From assembly GCA_900549415.1 (NCBI GenBank), contig URNX01000029.1, forward strand, positions 1 through 40,206: DNA of 40,206 nucleotides. The letters run 5' to 3'. The stretch comes from an uncultured bacterium. GTDB taxonomy: Bacteria > Verrucomicrobiota > Lentisphaeria > Victivallales > UBA1829. A program made the translations under genes and the position numbers. The notes beneath the pieces are model-generated. The model was not told the DNA's origin, did not search any database, and saw only the letters and a list, made by a program, of their open reading frames with translations. This document shows, one piece after another, positions 33,680 through 40,206 of the stretch; positions within the stretch are counted from its first letter, which is position 1; each line of letters begins with the position of its first letter.

Positions 33680-33706
33680 ATGGAAAATCCGCTCCGGAAA
33701 AACATG

Positions 33707-34630
33707 CTATGCGTTCCGCTCCAGGGCGGATTTGATTTCTGAGACCAGTTCGGCTTCCGGCTTGCGTATATCCAGCGGAAGAGCTTCGGAATGCTGACCG
33801 CGGAACCACGTCAGCTGCTTGCGGGCGAACTGCCAGGTCGCAGTCGCAATCCGGTCCGCAAGCTCTCTGCGCGGAATCAGACCGTCGAGAAAATCGCGGA
33901 CGAGCGGATACCCGAGCGCCTGCCATGCGGTCGGTGCGGAAAACAATCCGCGTTCCCGCAGACGGCGCGTCTCTTCAATCCAGCCGGACTCCAGCATGAT
34001 TTCACAGCGTCGGCGAATCCGCTCCTTCAGGACCTCGCGATCCGGAAGCAGGACGAACTGCACCGCATCGCGGCGCGGCCCCGCCTTCTTCCACGTCTTC
34101 TGAAGTTCGCACATCGATTTTCCCGTCAGAAGATTGATTTCGTAAGAACGGATCAGACGGCGGCAGTGCATGGAACTTTTTTCGTAATCGTCGGGCGCGA
34201 GTTTGCGCATGATCTCCTTCAGACGCCCGAAGCCTTCGGGATTGTCGAACTCGGCGTCCAGTTTTCTGCGGAGCTCGCGGTCGGCCGGCATGTTGTCAAG
34301 CCCGTAAACCACCGCGCGGATATAAAGCCCGGTTCCGCCGGCAAGAATCGGAAGACGCCCGCGCGAGCGGATCTCCGCAATCAGTTCTTCCGTGCGGTCG
34401 CGGAACGAAAAAAGGTCAAAGCGTTCTTCCGGATCAATGATGTCTACGAGGTGATGCGGAATCTCCCGCCGTTCCTCCGGAGACGGCTTCGCAGTTCCGA
34501 TATCGAGTCCGCGGTAAACCTGCATGGAATCCGCGGAGATGATTTCTCCGGAAAATGCGCGCGCACAGGCAAGAGCAAGCGCAGATTTGCCCGACGCAGT
34601 CGGTCCCATGATGACGGGAAACGGGAGCAT
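33707..34630 (-). CDS. miaA: tRNA dimethylallyltransferase
   Basis: 307 residues. The P-loop GPTASGKS is at residues 9-16, followed by ISADSMQVYRGLDIGTAKP, HHLVDIIDPEE, AGGTGLYI and the C-terminal RQLTWFRGQ-like stretch, all standard for MiaA. It adds a dimethylallyl group to A37 of tRNAs reading UNN codons. The frame is open upstream to 34681, but AAAAAGGA before ATG 34630, one base after the lspA stop, fixes the start. It is the last gene of the DksA-like/lspA/miaA operon. Confidence 0.96.
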   Translation of the reverse strand: MLPFPVIMGPTASGKSALALACARAFSGEIISADSMQVYRGLDIGTAKPSPEERREIPHHLVDIIDPEERFDLFSFRDRTEELIAEIRSRGRLPILAGGTGLYIRAVVYGLDNMPADRELRRKLDAEFDNPEGFGRLKEIMRKLAPDDYEKSSMHCRRLIRSYEINLLTGKSMCELQKTWKKAGPRRDAVQFVLLPDREVLKERIRRRCEIMLESGWIEETRRLRERGLFSAPTAWQALGYPLVRDFLDGLIPRRELADRIATATWQFARKQLTWFRGQHSEALPLDIRKPEAELVSEIKSALERNA

Positions 34631-34631
34631 G

Positions 34632-35147
34632 TCAATCCTTTTTCTTTGCGCGTTCCGGACGCAGAACCGAGGAAATGACAAACAGGGAAACTCCGCAGGA
34701 AATGCAGATATCCGCGACGTTGAACGCAGGCCACTGATAACTGCCTAAATAGAAGAGCAGGAAATCAACCACCTCCCCGCGGAAAATGCGGTCGGTGCAG
34801 TTGCCCGCGATGCCCGAACAGACGGCGAGCAGAGCAAAGATGCGCTCCGGATATTCGTCTGTGAGCTTGCGGAGGAAAATGACAATCCCCGCGAACGCCG
34901 CAAAAGAGATTGCAAGCAGCAGCCAGCCGCGCCCGGAAAGGATTCCCCATGCCGCGCCGGGATTCGTCACATGTGTAATGTAAAAGAAATCACGGATGAC
35001 CTGTGACATGGTTCCCGGCGGAACCGAGCGGACAATGATCTCTTTGGTAATCTGATCGAGAATATAGAAAACGACGGCGAGGACCGAAGCCGCCGCCGTT
35101 GTTTTCCGGTAAGCCGTCTGCAGAAAGCCGGTGAATATGCTCATCAT
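34632..35147 (-). CDS. lspA: Lipoprotein signal peptidase (signal peptidase II)
   Basis: 171 residues with four membrane helices. Conserved boxes are NPGAAWGIL, GNCTDRIFRGEVVDFL with one catalytic Asp, and FNVADICI with the second. It removes signal peptides from prolipoproteins such as the one encoded at 14521. Its start overlaps the stop of the DksA-like gene by four bases. ATG 35144 is a possible alternative start one codon later. Confidence 0.96.
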   Translation of the reverse strand: MMSIFTGFLQTAYRKTTAAASVLAVVFYILDQITKEIIVRSVPPGTMSQVIRDFFYITHVTNPGAAWGILSGRGWLLLAISFAAFAGIVIFLRKLTDEYPERIFALLAVCSGIAGNCTDRIFRGEVVDFLLFYLGSYQWPAFNVADICISCGVSLFVISSVLRPERAKKKD

Positions 35148-35569
35148 CTGCTTCTGCGGGAAGGATCTTCAAACGATTCGCGTTTTTCCTTGCACTTGGT
35201 GCAGAAACGTGCGTACGGTTTTGCCGCCAGACGCGCTTCGGGGATGAGAGCGCCGCAGTCAAGGCAGATCCCGTATTCATCGTCATGGATGCGCTGAAGC
35301 GCCTCTTCGATCATCTCGACGACGTCGACTTCGGAGGACATGAGTCCGAGTTCCAGATCGTGCCGGGAGTTGTCGCTTCCGAGGTCCGCCATGTGGGTTG
35401 CCATTCCGGCGCGTTCGCCGGCGGAATCCTTGTGCGAGGTCAGCGCTTCATCTGCATGAAATTTGACCTGCGTCATGAATTCGCCGCGGGCTTTCATCAG
35501 AAGATCGTAATAGAACTGCTTTTTTGTCTTGGACAATTTGTTCTTCAGGTGTTTTTTCTTTTCTTCCAT
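35144..35569 (-). CDS. TraR/DksA-family zinc-finger protein
   Basis: 141 residues. A Lys-rich N-terminus leads into a helical hairpin, and the C-terminal zinc finger is Cys102, Cys105, Cys123, Cys126 (CLDCGALIPEARLAAKPYARFCTKC). The segment EMIEEALQRIHDDEYGICLDCG is diagnostic. DksA proteins bind RNA polymerase and mediate the stringent response. Acidic residues at the coiled-coil tip could not be aligned with confidence, so DksA-like activity is likely but unproven. AAGGAGG precedes the start. First gene of the operon with lspA and miaA. Confidence 0.9.
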   Translation of the reverse strand: MEEKKKHLKNKLSKTKKQFYYDLLMKARGEFMTQVKFHADEALTSHKDSAGERAGMATHMADLGSDNSRHDLELGLMSSEVDVVEMIEEALQRIHDDEYGICLDCGALIPEARLAAKPYARFCTKCKEKRESFEDPSRRSR

Positions 35570-35620
35570 TTTCAGCCTCCTTGCCCTGTAAGAAGAGCGT
35601 TCCGTTTTTATTTGCGTTCT

Positions 35621-35648
35621 AAACTAACACGATTTTTCATTTTGTCAA
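35621..35648 (-). promoter_or_regulatory. Probable promoter of the DksA-like/lspA/miaA operon
   Basis: Minus-strand TTGACA (35643-35648) and TAGTTT (35621-35626), 16 bases apart, about 50 bases before the start codon. The -35 is perfect, the -10 weak. Confidence 0.55.
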
Positions 35649-35680
35649 GAGCGGATATCAAAAATATTTTTATTAAATGA

Positions 35681-35709
35681 TTGCAAAACGCCTTATCCGG
35701 CTGTATAAT
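35681..35709 (+). promoter_or_regulatory. Sigma70-type promoter of the LysM gene
   Basis: TTGCAA (35681-35686), 17-base spacer, perfect TATAAT (35704-35709), 30 bases before ATG 35740. Divergent from the DksA-like operon promoter. Confidence 0.82.
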
Positions 35710-35739
35710 ACTGAATTAAAGTAAAAAGAGAGGTATCCT

Positions 35740-36255
35740 ATGATAAAAAAACTGATTCTCGCATCCGCCGCATTCACCGCCGCCGGCTCGCTCTGGGCAC
35801 AGACTTCGTTCAGCAATCCGCAGGAAGCGGTACGCTACTATGAAGAACTTGTCGGTACGCTCACCCAGCAAGTCCGCTCTCTTCAGGATGAAAACGCCCG
35901 CATCAACGCCAATATGCAGAACCTTCAGCGTCAGGTCGAAGCCGCGATGCGCAGCAGCGAACAGGCAGTCCGCGAAGTGGCCGAACTCCGCCGCGCCATC
36001 TCACAGGATGCTGAAAAGCGCGACAAACAGCTCGCAAAATTTGCGCAGAAGCTCACTGACGCCGCCTCAATGCCGCAGGAACGGAACGACTCCCCCGTTG
36101 CCGATTATGAAGAGTACATCGTCCAGCCCGGCGCGACTCTCATCAAAATTTCCAAAGTCTACGGAATCCCCGTTGAAGCAATCCGCAAGGCGAACAATAT
36201 GAAATCGGATATGCTCCGCATCGGCGACCGCATCCGCATTCCCCGCGCAAAATAA
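35740..36255 (+). CDS. Exported coiled-coil LysM protein
   Basis: 171 residues. Signal peptide with cleavage near Ala20 (SLWA/Q), a heptad-like coiled coil at about 30-108 (Glu/Gln/Arg-rich), and a single LysM domain at 126-168 (YIVQPGATLIKISKVYGIP... MLRIGDRIRIP) that should bind peptidoglycan. It is likely periplasmic and could tether or organise cell-wall factors. AGAGAGG-type purines precede the start. The lipid-recycling fusion gene begins 15 bases later. Confidence 0.9.
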   Translation: MIKKLILASAAFTAAGSLWAQTSFSNPQEAVRYYEELVGTLTQQVRSLQDENARINANMQNLQRQVEAAMRSSEQAVREVAELRRAISQDAEKRDKQLAKFAQKLTDAASMPQERNDSPVADYEEYIVQPGATLIKISKVYGIPVEAIRKANNMKSDMLRIGDRIRIPRAK

Positions 36256-36270
36256 CGGGGAGAGAACCTC

Positions 36271-39200
36271 ATGCCGGGCTATCTCGCTTCCAGACCGTAC
36301 TCCGAACGACTCTTTCCGCTGCTCTTCGCGCAGTTTCTCGGAGTGTTCAACGACAACGCGTTTAAAATGCTCGCCGTTCTCGCGGTGATCGGCTCCGGTT
36401 CCGGATACTTCCGCGATGCGGCGTTCATGTTCGCGATGACTGTCTCCTACGTTCTGCCGTTTCTGCTGATGACCGCCCCGGCGGGAGCCCTCACCGACCG
36501 CGTACAGAAGCGTTATGTGCTGATTCTCACAAAATTCTGGGAACTGCTCGTAATGATCCTCGGCATGTTCTGTCTCGGCAACTGCGCACAATGGGGAATG
36601 GGATCCCTGCTCGGCGTGATGTTCCTCATGACGGCCCAGACGTCGTTCTTCAGTCCGGCGTTCCAGGCGATTCTGCCGGAAACTTTCTCGGAAAAAGAGC
36701 TCTCCAAAGCGAACGGCGACATCGGCATGGCGTCGTTCATCGCGGCAATCGCGGGAGTCGGCGCGGCTCCGCTCATCAAACTCTTCTCCGGCACCGTCTC
36801 CGCATGGCTCGCCTCCTCCGGGCTCGCAATCCGCAACGACCTCTACATCTCCGGCGCATTCCTGATTCTCGGCTCCTTCCTCGGAATCATCGCCGCATTC
36901 AAAGTCAAACCGACTGCAGAATACGAAGAGAGCCACCGCAGACGCGAGCGCGTCGGAACCATGCGCAGTCTCCTTCTCGGCTGGAAAGCCCTCACAGAGC
37001 GCCTCTCCATTTTCCTCGCGGCGTTCGGCGACGCCTTCTTTCTCGGAATCGGCGTTGCGATTCAAACGCTGCTCGTCCTTTTTGCAAAATACACGCTCCC
37101 GGAATTCGGCGGAGACCTCGAAATCGCCGCGCTCCAGCTCGCCCCCGCAATCGGAATGGGATTCGGCTGTTATCTCGGCGGACGTCTCTCGCGCGGCAAG
37201 ATTGAACTCGGATTTGTTCCGATCGGGGCAATCGGCATTGCAATCTTCCTCCCGCTCGCGGTCTGCTGCCCGGGACCGGCGCTGACTGCCGGCAAACTGC
37301 TTCTGCATCCGCTCGCAATCTTCTGGCTGATCTGCGGAGGAATCAGCGGCGGATTCTTCGTCATTCCGCTCCGCGCGTTTCTGCAGCAGAGACTCGCACC
37401 GGCCGCCCGCGGCTCAGCGCTTGCGCTCTCCAACGCCCTGAGCTTCGCCGTCGTTCTGCTGACCTCCGCCGTCGTTTTTCTCGTCATGATCGGCGCGGCG
37501 AACCTTCCGGATGAAACGCCGGCGTGGGTGGAATCGGCGGTTCACCTCATGCCGGCGCTGACGCCTCCGCAGATGTTTGTGACCATTGCGCTGCTGACGC
37601 TCGGGGTAACGCTCGCCGCGATGATTCTTCAGCCGCTTCTTCTGCTCCGCTTCTTTGTGGTTCTTCTGACCCGCACGCTCTATTCCCTGCGTATCAGCGG
37701 AACGGAAAACATTCCGGAACAGGGTCCCGCCCTGCTGGTCTCCAACCATGCGTCTTTCATCGACGCCATGCTGATTACGGCATGCACCTCGCGCACAATC
37801 CATTTCCTGATGCATGAGGATTATTACAAACGTCCGCTGATTCATCCCTTTGCCCGCATGATGGGCTTTATCGAAGTCCCCGCAAACGGTCCGCGCCGGA
37901 TGCAGGAGATGTTCGAACGCGTCAAAAACACTCTCCGCGACGGGGATATCGTCTGCGTCTTCCCGGAGGGAAAAGTCACGCGCAACGGTCTGACCGACGA
38001 CTTCAAGGCGGGCTATTCGCGAATGCTTCCCGAAGAACTTGACATCCCGGTGATTCCCGTCTGTCTCGGCATGCTCTGGGGCAGCATCTTCAGTCTCTAC
38101 TACGGCAAAGTCAAATTCCGCATTCCGAAGGAGATCCCCTGCCCGGCGAGCGTGACGATCGGCGCCCCGGTGCCAAAACCGTTCTCCGCCTTCCAGCTCC
38201 GCCAGGAGGTGAGCCGGCTCGGAGCGGAATCCGAACTCCAGCCACGCACCGAAGAACGCACGATCCATTACCAGCTCGCAAAGCACGCAAAGCGTCATCC
38301 GTTCCGCGTCATCATGGAGGACTTCGGCGGCAAAAAACTTACCGCATTCCAGACGCTCGTCGGGGCAATCGTGCTTTCGCGCGTCATCCGCCGGCTGGTT
38401 CCGGCGGAAACGAAATACGTCGGAATCTTCCTGCCGAACACGGTTGCAAGCGCGGTCTCCCTGCTTGCCGTGCTGATCGCCGACAAAGTCCCCTCTCCGC
38501 TGAACTTCACCGTCTCAGATGAGACGCTGCGCTATTCGATCAAAAAAGCGAAAATGACACACATTCTCACCAGCCGGAAGTTCCTTGCCAAACTCAAGCG
38601 TGAACCTCTGCCGGAAATGGTCTTTCTGGAAGACATCGCGCAGGAAATCACAAAAGCATCCAAACTCTGGTGGGCGTTTCTCGCGATTGTCCTGCCGCAT
38701 CAGGAACTGATGAACATCGTCGCGCCGGTTTCGCACCGCGACCTCTTCGGAACGGCGGTTCTGCTGTTCTCGAGCGGATCGACGGGCGAACCGAAAGGAG
38801 TCATGCTTTCGCACCGCAACATCAACGGCGATATTTATTCGTTCATGCGCGTAATGGGCTGGACGAGTCACGACCGGATTCTCGGCAATCTGCCACTGTT
38901 CCATTCGTTCGGTTTCACAACCGGATTCTGGATGCCGCTGATTGTCGCCTGCAAGGTGGTTTACGTGGTTTCGCCGCTCGACTGCACGCTTGTCGGCCGC
39001 GCCCTGAAGGAGCGCCGGTTGACGATTCTGCTTGCAACGCCGACGTTCATGCAGTCGTATCTCCGCCGCTGTGCGCCGGAACAGTTTGATTCGGTCCGTC
39101 TCGCGATTGTGGGAGCGGAAAAACTGCGTTCGGACATTGCGGAAAAATTCTCGACGGTCACCAAAGGGCGCATCACCCTTGTGGAAGGCTACGGCTGCAC

Positions 39201-39858
39201 GGAACTTGCGCCGATTGTTTCGATCAACGTCGGCAGTTCGATTCTGGAGCTCGGCAAAACGATCGGGCGTCCGGGCAGCATCGGCGCCGCGATGCCCGGC
39301 ATCTGCGTGAAGATTGTGGATCCCGTCACCGGCGTAGAGCTTCCGCCCGACACCGACGGTCTGATGCTGGTCAAAGGACCGAACGTCATGCAGGGCTACC
39401 TTGACGCCCCCGTCCAGACCGCCCGCGTTCTGAGTCCCGACGGCTGGTACGACACTGGCGACATTGCGCGCATGGATATTGACGGCTACATCACGATCAG
39501 CGGCCGTCTTTCGCGCTTCAGCAAGATTGCGGGCGAGATGGTCCCGCACGAGATGCTGGAGTGTGTCATGAATGAGCTTTCGGGTTCCGAGGAGCGCTGC
39601 ATCGCCGTTTCGGGCATTCCCGACCCTGTGAAAGGCGAAGCCCTGGTTGTCCTCTACACCGACGCCTTCAAGATGACGCCGGACGAGATGAACGCCCAGC
39701 TCCGCGAGCGCAGCATCCCGAACTTATGGATTCCGCGTCCGCAGAATTACTGGCATGTGGACAAGCTCCCGATTCTCGCGAGCGGCAAACTGGATTTGAT
39801 GCATCTGAGCAACTTCATCGCCGAAGTCCAGCGTCAGCGCGAACACGCGGAAGGATGA
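36271..39858 (+). CDS. LplT-PlsC-Aas fusion: lysophospholipid flippase, acyltransferase and acyl-ACP synthetase
   Basis: 1195 residues in three parts. Residues about 8-465 are a 12-helix major-facilitator transporter like LplT. Residues about 470-640 are a PlsC-type acyltransferase with NHASFID (492-498, His493/Asp498) and FPEGKVTRNG (564-573). Residues about 670-1190 are an AMP-forming synthetase with SSGSTGEPKG (834-843), YGCTE (974-978), DTGD (1061-1064) and a C-terminal Lys in ASGKLD. Together they should flip lysophospholipid inward and re-acylate it with activated fatty acid. E. coli has LplT and Aas as two proteins. GGGGAGAG precedes the start. Confidence 0.92.
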   Translation: MPGYLASRPYSERLFPLLFAQFLGVFNDNAFKMLAVLAVIGSGSGYFRDAAFMFAMTVSYVLPFLLMTAPAGALTDRVQKRYVLILTKFWELLVMILGMFCLGNCAQWGMGSLLGVMFLMTAQTSFFSPAFQAILPETFSEKELSKANGDIGMASFIAAIAGVGAAPLIKLFSGTVSAWLASSGLAIRNDLYISGAFLILGSFLGIIAAFKVKPTAEYEESHRRRERVGTMRSLLLGWKALTERLSIFLAAFGDAFFLGIGVAIQTLLVLFAKYTLPEFGGDLEIAALQLAPAIGMGFGCYLGGRLSRGKIELGFVPIGAIGIAIFLPLAVCCPGPALTAGKLLLHPLAIFWLICGGISGGFFVIPLRAFLQQRLAPAARGSALALSNALSFAVVLLTSAVVFLVMIGAANLPDETPAWVESAVHLMPALTPPQMFVTIALLTLGVTLAAMILQPLLLLRFFVVLLTRTLYSLRISGTENIPEQGPALLVSNHASFIDAMLITACTSRTIHFLMHEDYYKRPLIHPFARMMGFIEVPANGPRRMQEMFERVKNTLRDGDIVCVFPEGKVTRNGLTDDFKAGYSRMLPEELDIPVIPVCLGMLWGSIFSLYYGKVKFRIPKEIPCPASVTIGAPVPKPFSAFQLRQEVSRLGAESELQPRTEERTIHYQLAKHAKRHPFRVIMEDFGGKKLTAFQTLVGAIVLSRVIRRLVPAETKYVGIFLPNTVASAVSLLAVLIADKVPSPLNFTVSDETLRYSIKKAKMTHILTSRKFLAKLKREPLPEMVFLEDIAQEITKASKLWWAFLAIVLPHQELMNIVAPVSHRDLFGTAVLLFSSGSTGEPKGVMLSHRNINGDIYSFMRVMGWTSHDRILGNLPLFHSFGFTTGFWMPLIVACKVVYVVSPLDCTLVGRALKERRLTILLATPTFMQSYLRRCAPEQFDSVRLAIVGAEKLRSDIAEKFSTVTKGRITLVEGYGCTELAPIVSINVGSSILELGKTIGRPGSIGAAMPGICVKIVDPVTGVELPPDTDGLMLVKGPNVMQGYLDAPVQTARVLSPDGWYDTGDIARMDIDGYITISGRLSRFSKIAGEMVPHEMLECVMNELSGSEERCIAVSGIPDPVKGEALVVLYTDAFKMTPDEMNAQLRERSIPNLWIPRPQNYWHVDKLPILASGKLDLMHLSNFIAEVQRQREHAEG

Positions 39859-39909
39859 GGGGAACTCCAGCAGGCACAAATCGACCTTGCCGGAGAAGAT
39901 ATACACATG

Positions 39910-40206
39910 TTATTGACCTCTTAACAAGGCATGCATTCTTGGGCAATGCTCAAGGTAATCTGGCAACAGTTTCTTTAAAGTTGATAATACCGCCGCGGCA
40001 GATTTTTCTTTCAAATTACTTGACCGGCACGCTTCGGTAATAGCGCCACAAATTTTTCTGGTCTCAGTTCTGTCATTTGCGTCAAAGGATTCAAAACTTT
40101 TCCGGAGAGATTCTGCGATAACGTCCGATAAATTGCGCACATTTGATGGGCTAGAGGCTTGAAAAAGCCTGTTTCCATGATTGATTATTATTCCGACCCA
40201 AAACCA
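39910..40206 (-). CDS. Hypothetical protein, 5'-truncated by the window end
   Basis: The frame is open from the right edge of the window to a stop at 39910, giving at least 98 residues. The first 22 codons (from TGG at 40206) read straight into a GTG at 40138-40140 that could be taken for a start, but no Shine-Dalgarno site precedes it, so the gene more likely continues outside. The product is helical and Ser/Lys/Glu-rich (ESLRKSFESFDANDRTETRK), without a motif I recognise. It is more AT-rich than the preceding genes. Function unknown. Confidence 0.5.
   Translation of the reverse strand, partial: WFWVGIIINHGNRLFQASSPSNVRNLSDVIAESLRKSFESFDANDRTETRKICGAITEACRSSNLKEKSAAAVLSTLKKLLPDYLEHCPRMHALLRGQ

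Noticed and set aside
40138..40140. GTG start giving a complete 76-residue protein at the right end
   Set aside because: The frame stays open for 22 more codons to the window edge with protein-like composition, and no ribosome site precedes the GTG.
1..40206. CRISPR arrays, tRNA or rRNA genes, insertion sequences
   Set aside because: Intergenic regions are short and none shows spaced direct repeats, cloverleaf sequence, rRNA signature or transposase coding.

Overview
The interior of this 40.2-kb window looks like a chromosomal piece from a Lentisphaerae (Victivallis-like) bacterium of the PVC superphylum. The evidence is indirect: three pseudopilin-like proteins with FTLVELL-type N-termini, two of which also carry an H-X9-DG tail; a GreA with a very long N-terminal extension; several polysaccharide-degrading enzymes; and an oxygen-sensitive glycyl-radical enzyme pointing to anaerobic, gut-like life. 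No rRNA, tRNA, CRISPR array or transposase was seen. The first 69 bases are not biological: poly-T is followed by a complete Illumina P5/TruSeq adapter (12-69), so the first open frame is partly artefact. Both extreme ends carry AT-rich gene fragments of unknown function.

Layout: (1) 993-7342 is a uronate/pectin catabolic locus. An IclR regulator is divergent from a tight operon of GH105 unsaturated glucuronyl/galacturonyl hydrolase, RraA-like lyase, zinc alcohol dehydrogenase, KduD and a D-2-hydroxyacid dehydrogenase, closed by an H-X9-DG pseudopilin and a terminator. (2) 7457-11821 adds a secreted beta-helix protein, a beta-propeller glycosidase and an (alpha/alpha)6 glycosidase. (3) 12033-19736 is mostly housekeeping: Bax-inhibitor-1 protein, XseB, 6-phosphogluconate dehydrogenase, a lipoprotein, a dicarboxylate symporter, giant GreA and a metallophosphoesterase. 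(4) 19789-23790 holds a glycyl-radical enzyme and its radical-SAM activase, with a divergent AraC regulator. (5) 23851-24462 is a lone GspG-like pseudopilin with its own promoter and terminator.

(6) 24709-28657 is an overlapping operon of NrdR, a CLC protein with CBS domains, an uncharacterised ATP-cone protein and a YoaK/DUF1275 membrane protein, followed by a secreted SGNH hydrolase. (7) 29793-33601 is a compact cassette: LacI regulator, secreted GH50/agarase-like enzyme, H-X9-DG pseudopilin and a strong terminator. (8) 33707-35569 (minus) is a DksA-like/lspA/miaA operon, divergent from a LysM protein and a 1195-residue LplT-PlsC-Aas fusion.

The most interesting pattern is that both regulated carbohydrate operons end in an H-X9-DG pseudopilin followed directly by a terminator, although the window has no type II secretion or type IV pilus machinery. 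This suggests that surface pseudopilins are co-produced with individual glycan-degradation programmes. Second in interest are the glycyl-radical enzyme of unknown substrate and the NrdR-linked ATP-cone protein.
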